A stretch of DNA of 64,000 nt from positions 1,116,001 to 1,180,000 of the forward strand of contig NZ_JAEAGP010000001.1 in the NCBI RefSeq assembly GCF_015999305.1, read 5' to 3'. Source of the DNA: Erythrobacter sp. YJ-T3-07 (GTDB taxonomy: Bacteria > Pseudomonadota > Alphaproteobacteria > Sphingomonadales > Sphingomonadaceae). Below are positions 8,806-17,562 of the stretch, in pieces. The translations under genes and the position numbers were made by a program. Every line of letters begins with the position of its first letter. Positions within the stretch are counted from its first letter, which is position 1. A model generated the notes under the pieces. That model was not told the DNA's origin. It worked only from the letters and a program-made list of their open reading frames with translations, and made no database searches.

Positions 8806-10240
8806 ATCTGAACGGCGGTTCGTTGAACGCGCGCAGCTTGCGACTGTGCAGGCGCGGGCCTTCCTCGCGCAGGTGGCGCACAGCGGCGATGCCGATCTGC
8901 AGGTGCGCGGCGATCGCTTCCTCATAGAAGGTGTTCGCCTGCTTGGGCAGCTTGATCTCGCCGTGCAGCGGCTTGTCGCTGACGCACAGCAGCGTGCCGT
9001 AAGGTACCCGGAAGCGGAAGCCCTGCGCGGCGATGGTCGCGCTTTCCATGTCGATCGCGACCGCACGGCTGAGCGAGAAGCGCCGCGCCGACATGGCGTA
9101 GCGCAGTTCCCAGTTGCGGTCGTCGGTGGTGACCACGGTGCCGGTGCGCAGGCGCTGCTTGAGATCGCTGCCCTGCTGGCCGGAGACCTCTTCCGCCGCC
9201 TCTGCCAGCGCCTGTTGCACTTCCGCGATTGCGGGCAGCGGAATTTCCGGCGGCAGCACGTGGTCGAGCACGTGATCGTCGCGCAGGTACGCATGGGCGA
9301 GCACGTAATCGCCGATCTTCTGGCTGGAGCGCAGGCCGCCGCAATGGCCGATCATCAGCCATGCTTCTGGCCGCAGCACCGCCAGATGGTCGCAAATGGT
9401 CTTCGCATTGCTGGGGCCGACGCCGATATTGACCAGCGTGATCCCGTCGCCATTCTTGCCGATCAGGTGGTAGGCGGGCATCTGGTGACGCCGCCATGCC
9501 GCGTCGGACAGCTGGTCCTTCGCGTTCTCGGTCGGTTCTGTCAGGTAAAGCCCGCCGGGTCCGGCCAGCGCGCTGCATCCGTCCTCGCCCAGCCGTGCAC
9601 CTGCCCAGTCGACGAATTCGTCGACATAGCGGTGGTAGTTGGTGAACAGCACGAAGCGCTGGAAATGCTCCGGATCGGTGCCGGTATAATGCGCCAGTCG
9701 CGCGAGGCTGAAATCGGTCCGCAACCCGTCGAACAGCGACAGCGGAATCTGCTGGTCGGGCTCGTCCAACTCGATCCCGTCGGCCAGCTCGTCGCCGATA
9801 TCGGCGAGGTCGGTGTGCGGGAAGTGGCGGGCGATATCCTGCGGGCTGATCCCCTGGAGCCGCGCGGTCGCCTCCCCGTCGAGCACGTAGGGGAAGGGGA
9901 TTTCCTGGTCGGAAGGCTGCACGTCGAGCTGGATCGTGTAGTCGCTCTCGATCAGCTCCAGCTGCGCGCGCAGATAGGCGCGGAACAGCTGCGGGCGGGT
10001 GACCGTGGTCGAATAGGTGCCCGCCGTCCCTAGCCGGCCGAATGCGCGGCTCTGCGAATCCTTGGGTTCGCTGCCATCATAGTGGAGCAGCAGGCGCGGA
10101 TAGGTGTAGCGGTCCTTGCGCGCGCTTTCGGCGGGCAGCGTGCCGTTTTCGGCAAAGGCGATGATGTCTTCGCGCAGCGCGGCGATGCTTGCGTCGTAGT
10201 GCGCCTGAAGCGCGTCGAGGGCCTGTTCGATGGATAGCAT
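8804..10240 (-). CDS. amn: AMP nucleosidase
   Basis: A 478-residue protein matching the full length of bacterial AMP nucleosidase, which hydrolyses AMP to adenine and ribose 5-phosphate in purine salvage. The N-terminal regulatory region includes YPRLLLHYDG, RAFGRLGTAGTYSTTVTRP, and the long substrate-regulatory insert. The C-terminal part has the nucleoside-phosphorylase fold, with VNIGVGPSNAKTICDHLAVLRPEAWLMIGHCGGLR and a substrate-binding AVAIDMESATIAAQGFRFRVPYGTLLCVSDKPLHGEIK. It is a cytoplasmic enzyme, monocistronic, and convergent with the YbjN pair. Confidence 0.96.
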   Translation of the reverse strand: MLSIEQALDALQAHYDASIAALREDIIAFAENGTLPAESARKDRYTYPRLLLHYDGSEPKDSQSRAFGRLGTAGTYSTTVTRPQLFRAYLRAQLELIESDYTIQLDVQPSDQEIPFPYVLDGEATARLQGISPQDIARHFPHTDLADIGDELADGIELDEPDQQIPLSLFDGLRTDFSLARLAHYTGTDPEHFQRFVLFTNYHRYVDEFVDWAGARLGEDGCSALAGPGGLYLTEPTENAKDQLSDAAWRRHQMPAYHLIGKNGDGITLVNIGVGPSNAKTICDHLAVLRPEAWLMIGHCGGLRSSQKIGDYVLAHAYLRDDHVLDHVLPPEIPLPAIAEVQQALAEAAEEVSGQQGSDLKQRLRTGTVVTTDDRNWELRYAMSARRFSLSRAVAIDMESATIAAQGFRFRVPYGTLLCVSDKPLHGEIKLPKQANTFYEEAIAAHLQIGIAAVRHLREEGPRLHSRKLRAFNEPPFR

Positions 10241-10297
10241 GGCGCGGCGTCTAACCTGCCGGAAGGCCGGGTCAAGCGGGGAGGCGCGCGAGTGCGC

Positions 10298-11272
10298 TCA
10301 GAAGCCGTATTCTCGATAGGCGATCGGCAGGCCGGGATCGTTCTTCTGTGCGGCGGTTTTCTCTGCCTCGCCATCGGCGGTCTGGCCAAGACGGGTCAGC
10401 GCGACGCCGCGACCATAACGGGCGTGCCAGTATTCGGACTGGAGCGCGACAGCCCGATCATAGGCCGCGAGCGCCTGCTTCGGGTTTTTCGTCAGCAGGT
10501 AGTAGGCGCCAAGACTGTCCCATCCGGCTTCGTAATCGCCCACATCCTTGGCCAGCTGTTCGCATGGCCACTTTGCTTCGGTGGGCACCCGGTACACGGT
10601 TACCAGCCGCCAGCAGGCGATGTTGAGCAGGTAGGCATCCTCTTCACCCGACAGCAACCGGCTGGCCCACACGAAATTGTTGCGCGCGTTCAGATTTTCG
10701 CCGGCTTCCGCAAAAACCAGCGCGCGCATGAAGAACACGCGCGCCACGTTGACGTCCTGCTGGTTCAGTTCGAGGGCCGCGAGCCTGTCCTTGGTCTCGG
10801 GCGCGAAGCGATAGCTTGAGACCGCATAGTTCTCGAACTGCGAATCGCGCAGCGCTTTCCATTCAACCAGCTTGGTGAAGACGAAGGCCGCGCACGCCAT
10901 GTCATCGAACTCGAAACAGGCGTCCGCGGTCAGATCGGCCCACGCGATACGCAGGTTGGTCGGCAGAGCTTCGAAGTCCATTGCCTTGAGCGTTTCGACC
11001 ATCTCTTCGCGGTCGCGGACATCATAGGCCAGACGCATTTCCTCGAGCAGCAGGGCGGTGCGAGCATTGGTGTCCCGTGCCGAAGAAGCCAGCGCTGCGC
11101 AGGCATCGGCGGTATCGAACCTGTGCGTGTCCGCCCCGGGTTTGAAACAGGCATCCAGCTCGGGGCCTGGCTGCCAGTCTTCGACAACGGCTTGGGCGGC
11201 CAGCGGTGAAGATGCTGCAAGGAGGAGGGCTGCGCACAGAAGACTCCCGGGAAACTGCCAAGTCGCCATCAT
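10298..11272 (-). CDS. Exported TPR-like hypothetical protein
   Basis: A 324-residue protein. With the start at 11272 (or the adjacent Met at 11269) the N-terminus is a good signal peptide, with cleavage near SSPLAAQA. An in-frame ATG at 11347 would bury it. The C-terminal third (DYEAGWDSLGAYYLLTKNPKQALAAYDRAVALQSEYWHARYGRGVALTRLGQ) has the spacing of two to three tetratricopeptide repeats. The middle part is helical and Ala/Leu-rich and may hold degenerate repeats. Several cysteines occur in pairs (LDACF, ADACA, DACFEFDDMAC). It is probably a periplasmic scaffold. No specific function is recognised. Confidence 0.75.
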   Translation of the reverse strand: MMATWQFPGSLLCAALLLAASSPLAAQAVVEDWQPGPELDACFKPGADTHRFDTADACAALASSARDTNARTALLLEEMRLAYDVRDREEMVETLKAMDFEALPTNLRIAWADLTADACFEFDDMACAAFVFTKLVEWKALRDSQFENYAVSSYRFAPETKDRLAALELNQQDVNVARVFFMRALVFAEAGENLNARNNFVWASRLLSGEEDAYLLNIACWRLVTVYRVPTEAKWPCEQLAKDVGDYEAGWDSLGAYYLLTKNPKQALAAYDRAVALQSEYWHARYGRGVALTRLGQTADGEAEKTAAQKNDPGLPIAYREYGF

Positions 11273-11365
11273 TCGCACCAATATTGCAGGGTTAGCGGGA
11301 AGCGAAATCTGTCGCCAAATCCAACCGCGCACAAGCGAAATACGCACCGTGCTGTGCGCCCAAGA

Positions 11366-11403
11366 AAAAGGCCGCTGCGCACCGTGGTGCGAGCGGCCCT
11401 TTT
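11366..11403. terminator. Bidirectional rho-independent terminator
   Basis: A long hairpin from GGCCGCTGCGCAC (11370-11382) with the partly complementary GTGCGAGCGGCC (11387-11398) is flanked by AAAAA on one side and CTTTT on the other. It lies 24 bases past the rplI stop on the minus strand, so it terminates the rpsF-rpsR-rplI operon. The flanking runs allow function in both directions. Confidence 0.8.
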
Positions 11404-11426
11404 ACTAGCTGCGCGATGCGCGAGGC

Positions 11427-12116
11427 TTATTCGCCCTTGGGCGCAACCTCGTCCGAGCTCGTTTCCGGCTCGGTCGCTTCGATCAGCGATTCGGTGGTCG
11501 ACTGGCCTTCGGGCGTGCTCACGCCGTCTTCCATCAGCTCGGCAGGGATTTCGCCCGGCTCGAGATTCGGGTCGATCTTGTTCTCGGAAGCCGCTTCCTC
11601 GATTTCCCGCTGTTCGTCTTCGAACATCTGGGCGAGGACGTCGACGCCCTGGCTCTGCAGTTCGGCTTCGTCGTCCGAACGGGCGACGTTGGCCTTCACG
11701 ATCACGTGCACCTCGGGGTGCAGCGCAACGGTGACGTCGTGCATGCCGATGGTCTTGATCGGGCTACCCATGACGACCTGACGCTTGTCGACTTCGTGGC
11801 CCTGGGCTTCGAGGCCCGCCACGATGTCACGCACGTTGACCGAACCGTACAGCTGGCCGGCGTTCGACGAGGCGCGGATCAGGACGATTTCTGCACCGGC
11901 GATCTTCTCGCCAGCCTTTTCGGCTTCGCCACGACGTTCCGCGTTTTCCTTTTCCAAGCGTTCGCGGTTCGCTTCGAAGACCTTCTTGTTCGCGGCGTTG
12001 GCGCGCAGCGCCTTCTTCTGCGGTAGCAGGAAGTTGCGTGCGTAGCCGTCCTTGACGGTCACGACGTCGCCGATGCTGCCGAGGTTGCCGATACGTTCGA
12101 GGAGGATGATATCCAT
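11427..12116 (-). CDS. rplI: 50S ribosomal protein L9, with long acidic C-terminal extension
   Basis: The N-terminal 150 residues are canonical L9: [39 protein letters not shown], a connecting helix, then a C-terminal domain ending ...[21 protein letters not shown]9 binds 23S rRNA near L1 and affects translational fidelity. The protein is 229 residues, about 80 longer than typical. The extra tail (from about 152) is acidic, rich in Glu/Ser/Thr/Pro and probably disordered. It is the last gene of rpsF-rpsR-rplI, 13 bases after rpsR, and ends just before the terminator at 11366-11403. Confidence 0.97.
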   Translation of the reverse strand: MDIILLERIGNLGSIGDVVTVKDGYARNFLLPQKKALRANAANKKVFEANRERLEKENAERRGEAEKAGEKIAGAEIVLIRASSNAGQLYGSVNVRDIVAGLEAQGHEVDKRQVVMGSPIKTIGMHDVTVALHPEVHVIVKANVARSDDEAELQSQGVDVLAQMFEDEQREIEEAASENKIDPNLEPGEIPAELMEDGVSTPEGQSTTESLIEATEPETSSDEVAPKGE

Positions 12117-12129
12117 GTCTCTGCTCCTC

Positions 12130-12354
12130 TTACTTCACGACGTAGGGAAGAAGGCCGATGTGGCGCGCGCGCTTGATCGCCTTGGCGAGTTCACGCTGCT
12201 TCTTCGCGCTGACGGCGGTGATGCGGCTGGGTACGATCTTGCCACGTTCGGACATGAAGCCCTGCAGCAGACGCACATCCTTGTAGTCGATGACCGGAGC
12301 ATTCTTGCCCGAGAACGGGCAGGTCTTGCGGCGGCGGAAAAACGGGCGGGCCAT
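12130..12354 (-). CDS. rpsR: 30S ribosomal protein S18
   Basis: A 74-residue protein with the canonical S18 core: [20 protein letters not shown], then [50 protein letters not shown]18 sits on the small-subunit platform next to S6. It overlaps the rpsF stop by one base (TAATG), which implies translational coupling that fits the S6:S18 heterodimer. Length and sequence are complete. Confidence 0.98.
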   Translation of the reverse strand: MARPFFRRRKTCPFSGKNAPVIDYKDVRLLQGFMSERGKIVPSRITAVSAKKQRELAKAIKRARHIGLLPYVVK

Positions 12355-12725
12355 TAGTCGTCTCCCCGATCGGAGCGCTCGCGGCGCTTCTTGGAATCAC
12401 GTTCGTTCTTGCGCATCATCGCCGACGGGCCTTCCTCGTGTTCGTCCACGCGGATGGTCATGTAACGGATGACGTCTTCGTTGATGCGGGTCTGCCGTTC
12501 GAGTTCGGCGACCATCGCACCGGGGCCTTCGATGTTCAGCAGAACGAAGTGGGCCTTGCGGTTGCGGTCGATCTTGTAGGCGAGGTTCTTCAGACCCCAG
12601 GTCTCCGTCTTGGTGACCTTGCCTTCATTCGACTCGATAATCTCGGTGGCTTGCGCGGCCAGAGCGTCGACTTGCGACTGGCTCAAATCCTGGCGCGCAA
12701 GGAATACATGCTCGTACAGAGCCAT
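12354..12725 (-). CDS. rpsF: 30S ribosomal protein S6
   Basis: A 123-residue protein starting [19 protein letters not shown] with the S6 fold ([59 protein letters not shown]). The start at 12725 has a strong AAGGAAAAGG ribosome-binding site; the longer open frame upstream is not S6-like. S6 is the known substrate of RimK, present here at 6731-7636. The C-terminal tail is basic ([16 protein letters not shown]) and ends Asp-Asp rather than the Glu-Glu end of E. coli S6, which bears on whether RimK acts on it. It leads the rpsF-rpsR-rplI operon. Confidence 0.97.
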   Translation of the reverse strand: MALYEHVFLARQDLSQSQVDALAAQATEIIESNEGKVTKTETWGLKNLAYKIDRNRKAHFVLLNIEGPGAMVAELERQTRINEDVIRYMTIRVDEHEEGPSAMMRKNERDSKKRRERSDRGDD

Positions 12726-12950
12726 GCCTTTTCCTTTCACATTGCTGCCGATCGCTGGCTTGTCCGCGCGGATCGCGGGGCCCCTCCGGCTTTCTTGGTT
12801 TCCCCACTGCGGGCCGTCACCCACAGCAGGGAAGCGGGGCACATAGCGGGATCGTGGGATAATGCAAGGCTTCGCGTTGCGCGCGCGGGGTGCCAAAGGA
12901 GGCTGTGCTGCGTTGGCAGGGTCGACGCGCGTTTTGAAGAGGATTTGCAA

Positions 12951-13913
12951 ATGCCCGGCGGCCTTGCTGCACTACTGGACGATGTATCGATAATCGCACG
13001 CGCCGCGGCGGCCTCGGTCGACGATGTTGCGGCGGCCGCGGGGCGGGCTGGCACCAAGACGGCGGGCGTGGTGATCGACGATGCCGCGGTCACGCCCAGT
13101 TACGTCACCGGTTTCAGCCCGGCGCGCGAATTGCCGATCATTGCGAAGATCGCGGTGGGCAGCGTCAAGAACAAGCTGCTGATATTGCTGCCGGGTGCCT
13201 TGCTGCTGAGCGAGTTCCTGCCGCAGGCGATCGTCTTCATCCTGATGCTGGGGGGCTGCTACCTCTCCTACGAGGGTGCGGAGAAGATCATCGAGAAGCT
13301 GACCGGCGACAAGCATGGCGAGACCGTGGATGAGCCGATCAAGAACGAAAAGGCGTTCGAGAAGAAGCGCGTCGACGGCGCGATCCGCACCGACCTGATT
13401 CTATCGGCGGAGATCATGGCGATCGCGCTGAACGAGGTGGCGGCGGAAACCTTCGTCACCCGCGCGATCGTGCTCGCGCTGGTCGGCCTGGCGGTGACGG
13501 CCGGCATTTACGGCGCGGTCGCGCTGATCGTGAAGCTGGACGATATCGGCCTGCACCTGATGAAGAAGCCCGGCGACTTCGCGAAGAAGGTCGGCAAGCT
13601 GATGCTCAACGCGATGCCCCATATCCTCACGATCCTGTCGGTCGTGGGCACTGCCGCGATGCTGTGGGTCGGCGGCGGGATCATCCTGCACGGCACGCAC
13701 GAGCTGGGCTTCCAGCCGCTCTACGGCGCGGCGCACGGGCTGGAGCATGCGGTGGAGACGACGACCGGCGCGCTGGGCGGCGTGCTCGGCTGGGTGGCCT
13801 ATGCGACCTCGTCCGCGCTACTCGGGCTGGTGCTGGGCGCGGTGATCTTTTTCGTGCTGCACAAGGTGTTCAAGCTCGGCCATGCCGAGGAACAGGGCGA
13901 GGGCGCGCACTAG
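12951..13913 (+). CDS. DUF808 (YedI-type) inner membrane protein
   Basis: A 320-residue multipass membrane protein. It begins [49 protein letters not shown], the conserved DUF808 N-terminus, and continues with hydrophobic segments around [37 protein letters not shown] and four further stretches. Family members such as E. coli YedI have no established function. A conserved cytoplasmic part [31 protein letters not shown] is present. The start is the ATG at 12951, preceded by AAGAGGA; upstream codons in the frame lie in the rpsF promoter region. It is divergent from rpsF and apparently monocistronic. Confidence 0.9.
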   Translation: MPGGLAALLDDVSIIARAAAASVDDVAAAAGRAGTKTAGVVIDDAAVTPSYVTGFSPARELPIIAKIAVGSVKNKLLILLPGALLLSEFLPQAIVFILMLGGCYLSYEGAEKIIEKLTGDKHGETVDEPIKNEKAFEKKRVDGAIRTDLILSAEIMAIALNEVAAETFVTRAIVLALVGLAVTAGIYGAVALIVKLDDIGLHLMKKPGDFAKKVGKLMLNAMPHILTILSVVGTAAMLWVGGGIILHGTHELGFQPLYGAAHGLEHAVETTTGALGGVLGWVAYATSSALLGLVLGAVIFFVLHKVFKLGHAEEQGEGAH

Positions 13914-13922
13914 GGCGCGCGC

Positions 13923-14198
13923 TTAGCCCACCTTGGTCAGATCGGTCCCGCAACGGCTGCAGGTCTTGTTCGGCCACGGCAGCATCAGCGGGCCGCGAAA
14001 GAACAGGTTCTTGCGGCAGTTCGGGCAGTTGAAGCCGAGGATGCCGATGTTTGCCATGAACAGGCTGAAGATGACGATCGCGAAGGCGACGCTCGAATGG
14101 CCGATCCACGCATCGACCGCGATGATGAACACCACGCCGAGCGCCACGCCGAGCAGCATCTTGAGCGCGTGGCGGCGGGCGCGTTCGTAGACGCTCAA
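13923..14198 (-). CDS. Small membrane protein with C-terminal zinc ribbon
   Basis: A 91-residue protein with two hydrophobic segments (about 13-29 and 35-54) followed by a C-terminal zinc ribbon made of two CxxC knuckles: CPNC (58-61) and CSRC (80-83). The ribbon resembles those used for protein or nucleic-acid contacts. The start overlaps the stop of the upstream Mur ligase by four bases (ATGA), so the two are translationally coupled and may work together at the membrane. I do not recognise a named family, and the function is unknown. Confidence 0.8.
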   Translation of the reverse strand: MSVYERARRHALKMLLGVALGVVFIIAVDAWIGHSSVAFAIVIFSLFMANIGILGFNCPNCRKNLFFRGPLMLPWPNKTCSRCGTDLTKVG

Positions 14199-15625
14199 GC
14201 CAGCCGCTCCAGAACGTTGCGGGCAAATACGCTCAGCGTGTCATCGCGCGCGCCCATGATTGCGATGCGGTCGCCGGGCCGGGCATTCGCGACCAGCCAG
14301 TCGCCGCAACCCTCGCGAGTGTTGATGTGAAGCGCCTTTCCGCCGTGTTTCGCGATCAGATCGACGATCCGCTCGCTACCTTCGGAGCGGTCGACCGTGC
14401 CGCCGAAATAGACCGGGTCGCATAGCAGGGTGATATCCTCGGGGCCGAGTTCGCGGGCGAAGGTCTCGGCCAGCTCGGCACCCATCTGCTTGAGCGGGCC
14501 GTAGCCATGCGGCTGGAAGAACGCGAGCACGCGGCCCGGGTGCGATTTCAGTGTGCGCAGGGTCGCGGCGGCCTTCTCCGGGTTGTGGCCGAAATCGTCG
14601 ATCACAGTCACGCCTGAGGAGGACGTGCCGACGATGTCGAACCTCCGTGCCAGCCCCTTGAACTCGGCCAAGGCCGCAACCGCATCGGCCACCGGCACAC
14701 CCGCTGCATTCGCCCCTGCAATCGCCGCGAGCGCGTTCGACAGGTTGTGCCGCCCCGGCAGGTTCAGGGTCAGAGCGTGCTGGCTGTCGTCGCGCTTGTC
14801 GTGGACCATCGCCGCCTGCCGCGTCGGCCCCTCGGCAATGCTGCCCTCGACGATGCCGAGCGCGGCGCAGCCATTGGTCACGCCGAAGGTCAGCGGGGCA
14901 TTGGCGTGAGCGACAAGGCGAAAGGCTTCCTCGTCGTCGGCATTGACCACGCCGCGCTCCGACGCGTCAAGGAAATCTCCGAACAGCTGGCGCAGCTCGT
15001 CCATGCTCTTGTGGTCGAGCGATACGTTGAGGAGGATACCCACCGCAGGGCTATATTGCGCGATCGAGCCGTCGCTTTCGTCGACCTCCGACACATACAG
15101 CTCCGCGTCGCCGACCACCGCGCTGGCGAAGGGGCGGTCGTCGCTGACGAAGTTCTTCATCACCGCGCCGTTCATGATCGTCGGATTGCGGCCCGCGTGG
15201 TGCAGGATCCAGCCGAGCATTCCGGTGACGGTCGACTTGCCGCTGGTACCCGCGACCGCGACGCCGGTTTCGGCGGCGTTGAACAGCGCCGCGTTCAGGT
15301 CCGCGCGGGTCAGGCGGGGGAGGCCGAGCTCCTTTGCGCGGACGACTTCGGGCACGGTGTCTTCCACCGCTGCGCTCGCCACCAGCACCTGTTCGGGCCG
15401 GGTGATTCCGCTGCCGTTCTGCGGGAACAGCTGGAAACCCTGGCGCTCCAGCGCGGCGAATTTCTCGGGCGTGCGACCCTGGTCGAAGCTGCGGTCCGAC
15501 CCGGCGACCTCCGCCCCGCGCCCCTTCAGGATCGCGGCGAGCGGTTGCATCCCCGATCCGCCGATCCCGCAGAAGAACCAGGGGCGGGCGGTCAGGTCGG
15601 CAGTAGGGTCGGGAAGGTCGGTCAT
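14195..15625 (-). CDS. Mur ligase family protein (MurC-like; possible peptidoglycan-recycling ligase)
   Basis: A 476-residue Mur ligase. The N-terminal Rossmann domain has FCGIGGSGMQPLAAIL (18-33), the P-loop GTSGKST is at 126-132, the central domain has SEVDESDGSIAQYSPAVGILLNVSLDH, and the C-terminal domain has TVIDDFGHNPEKAAATLRTLK and FFQPHGYGPLKQMG. These motifs are closest to MurC (UDP-MurNAc:L-Ala ligase), but DDFGHNP and QPHGYGPL differ from the usual DDYGHHP and QPHRYTR. No other cell-division or peptidoglycan-synthesis genes surround it. A divergent LD-carboxypeptidase suggests a recycling role like that of Mpl. MurC proper is probably encoded elsewhere. Confidence 0.85.
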   Translation of the reverse strand: MTDLPDPTADLTARPWFFCGIGGSGMQPLAAILKGRGAEVAGSDRSFDQGRTPEKFAALERQGFQLFPQNGSGITRPEQVLVASAAVEDTVPEVVRAKELGLPRLTRADLNAALFNAAETGVAVAGTSGKSTVTGMLGWILHHAGRNPTIMNGAVMKNFVSDDRPFASAVVGDAELYVSEVDESDGSIAQYSPAVGILLNVSLDHKSMDELRQLFGDFLDASERGVVNADDEEAFRLVAHANAPLTFGVTNGCAALGIVEGSIAEGPTRQAAMVHDKRDDSQHALTLNLPGRHNLSNALAAIAGANAAGVPVADAVAALAEFKGLARRFDIVGTSSSGVTVIDDFGHNPEKAAATLRTLKSHPGRVLAFFQPHGYGPLKQMGAELAETFARELGPEDITLLCDPVYFGGTVDRSEGSERIVDLIAKHGGKALHINTREGCGDWLVANARPGDRIAIMGARDDTLSVFARNVLERLA

Positions 15626-15655
15626 CCGGCCTGCCTATTGTCATTAGACCAACTC

Positions 15656-15739
15656 GTCACCCCCGCGCAGGCGGGGGTGACGCTTTTTGCCACTCGCCTC
15701 CGCTGAAGAGAGCGGGAGCCCCGCCTGCGCGGGGATGAC
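15656..15739. repeat. Pair of REP-like GC-rich palindromes, in inverted orientation
   Basis: The first unit is a perfect hairpin at 15656-15681: GTCACCCCCGC, loop GCAG, GCGGGGGTGAC. The second, at 15719-15739, has the core CCCCGC CTGC GCGGGG followed by ATGAC and reads the opposite way. Such C4-GCGCAGGC-G4 units are common dispersed intergenic repeats in sphingomonads and related proteobacteria. The pair fills the space between the divergent Mur ligase and LD-carboxypeptidase starts, so it may affect either promoter. A T5 run follows the first hairpin at 15684-15688. Confidence 0.75.
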
Positions 15740-15769
15740 GAGGGTGGGTTTGGCGGGTACAGCGCAGAC

Positions 15770-16600
15770 ATGACCCGCATCGCCATCTGCGCGCCCGCTA
15801 CCGCCATCACGCCCGACCATGCCGCCGCGATCGAGCAGCTGGTCGCGGACGAGTTTCCCGAACACAGCGTCTATGTGCACCCGCAATGCTTCGAAAGCTG
15901 GGGCCACTTCGCCGGGACCGATCTGCAACGCCTGACGGCACTGCTCGAATGCGCGAATGATCCGCAGTTCGATGCCGTGTGGTTCGCCAAGGGCGGCTAC
16001 GGATCGAACCGGATCGCGCAGGCGGCGGTCGCGCAGATGAACGATGCCGCGCGGCAGAAGACGTATGTTGGTTTTTCGGACATGGGCTACATGCTCGCCG
16101 CGCTCTACCGCGCCGGGATCGGCCAGCCGGTCCATGGTTCCATGCCGGTCAGCGCGCGCAGCGAGCATGGGCGCGAGACGGTGCGCCGCGTGCTGCGCTG
16201 GTTCTCCGGCGATGGCAGCGGGCTGGAGCCGAGCCTCGATGGCAAGACGCCGGTGGTCGCCTTCAACCTCATCACTTTGGCGATGATGGTCGACACGCCG
16301 ATGCTGCCCGATCTTTCGGGCCATGTGGTGATGGTCGAGGAGGTGAGCGAGCATCTCTACGCGGTCGACCGGCTGTTCTTCAGCCTGTCCAACACCCTGC
16401 CGCGGGTTGCGGGGCTGAGGCTGGGCGCGGTCAGCAACGTGCCGGAGAACGACCGCGAATTCGGTATGAGCGCAGAGGAAATCGCGCAGTTCTGGTGCGC
16501 GCGCGCAGGTATTCCATACCTCGGCCGGGCCGAAATCGGCCATACCGCCGCCAACCGGATCGTCCCCTTCGGCCTTGCCAGCCCGGCGCGCGGTTCCTAG
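15770..16600 (+). CDS. LD-carboxypeptidase (peptidase S66)
   Basis: A 276-residue cytoplasmic serine peptidase of family S66. The nucleophile elbow GFSD has Ser103, the glutamate is in MVEEVSE (about 190), and the histidine is H258 in IGHTAANRIVPFG, giving the Ser-Glu-His triad. The enzyme removes the terminal D-Ala from murein tetrapeptides so that tripeptides can be recycled. It diverges from a Mur ligase across the REP pair, an arrangement that fits a joint role in muropeptide recycling. It is 23 bases upstream of fabD, so a shared transcript is possible. Confidence 0.93.
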   Translation: MTRIAICAPATAITPDHAAAIEQLVADEFPEHSVYVHPQCFESWGHFAGTDLQRLTALLECANDPQFDAVWFAKGGYGSNRIAQAAVAQMNDAARQKTYVGFSDMGYMLAALYRAGIGQPVHGSMPVSARSEHGRETVRRVLRWFSGDGSGLEPSLDGKTPVVAFNLITLAMMVDTPMLPDLSGHVVMVEEVSEHLYAVDRLFFSLSNTLPRVAGLRLGAVSNVPENDREFGMSAEEIAQFWCARAGIPYLGRAEIGHTAANRIVPFGLASPARGS

Positions 16601-16623
16601 GCCGCAGCGGATAAGGAGATATT

Positions 16624-17562
16624 ATGCGAGCTTTCATCTTCCCCGGGCAGGGGAGCCAGAAGGTCGGCATGGGTGCCGACCTCGCCGAAGCCAGCGCCGC
16701 CGCGCGCGAGACCTTTCAGGAAGTCGACGACGCGCTGAACCAGAAGCTGTTCACGCTGATGCGCGAAGGGCCTGATGCCGAACTCACGCTGACCTCCAAT
16801 GCACAGCCCGCGATCATGGCCAATGCCATCGCTGCGCTGCGCGTGCTGGAGAGCGACTTCGGCGTGAAGCTGAAGGATGCGGGTGATTGCGTCGCCGGGC
16901 ATTCGCTGGGCGAATATACCGCGCTGTGTGCGGTCAACGCCTTCTCGCTGACCGAAACCGCCAAGCTGCTGCGCCTGCGCGGCATCGCGATGCAGGATGC
17001 CGTGCCGATCGGCGTCGGTTCCATGGCCGCGTTGCTGGGGTCCGATATCGAAACCGCTCAGAAGCTGGCCGAGGCCGCTGCCGAGGGCCAGGTGTGCGAG
17101 ATCGCCAACGACAACGACCCCTCGCAGGTCGTGCTGTCGGGCCACGCGCAGGCGATCGACCGGGTGCTCGACATGGCGAAGGACCACGGCGTGAAGCGCG
17201 CGATCAAGATCGCGGTCTCCGCACCGTTCCACTGTTCGCTGATGAAGCCCGCCGCGCAGCGGATGAAGCTGGCGCTGGAAAACACGCCGCCTTCGGCGAT
17301 GGACCTGCCGCTCTACGCCAATGTGACCGCCGCGAAGGTGGCCGATTCGGACGAGGAAAAGGCCCTGCTGGTCGAGCAGATCACCGGCCGCGTGCGCTGG
17401 CGCGAGAGCGTTCTGGCGATGCGTGCGGACGGGGTGGAGCAGTTCGTGGAGCTGGGCGGCAAGGTGCTCGGCCCCATGGTCAGCCGCACCGACAAGGACG
17501 CGAAGGTGACCAGTGCGATCACCATGGAAGACCTCGAAGCGCTGGCGAAGGAACTGGCCTGA
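16624..17562 (+). CDS. fabD: Malonyl-CoA:ACP S-malonyltransferase
   Basis: A 312-residue FabD of normal length. It starts MRAFIFPGQGSQKVGMG (oxyanion-hole Gln in GQGSQ), has the nucleophile in GHSLGEY (Ser94), and the catalytic His in KIAVSAPFHCSLM. It transfers malonate from CoA to acyl carrier protein for fatty acid synthesis. A GATAAGGAG ribosome-binding region precedes ATG. The methyltransferase start overlaps its stop (TGATG), and fabG follows, so this is a fab cluster with an inserted methyltransferase. acpP and fabF are not in the window. Confidence 0.97.
   Translation: MRAFIFPGQGSQKVGMGADLAEASAAARETFQEVDDALNQKLFTLMREGPDAELTLTSNAQPAIMANAIAALRVLESDFGVKLKDAGDCVAGHSLGEYTALCAVNAFSLTETAKLLRLRGIAMQDAVPIGVGSMAALLGSDIETAQKLAEAAAEGQVCEIANDNDPSQVVLSGHAQAIDRVLDMAKDHGVKRAIKIAVSAPFHCSLMKPAAQRMKLALENTPPSAMDLPLYANVTAAKVADSDEEKALLVEQITGRVRWRESVLAMRADGVEQFVELGGKVLGPMVSRTDKDAKVTSAITMEDLEALAKELA

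Noticed and set aside
15656-15688. First REP hairpin plus T5 as a plus-strand terminator
   Set aside because: No plus-strand gene ends upstream of it; it lies between divergent genes, so a terminator role is unlikely.
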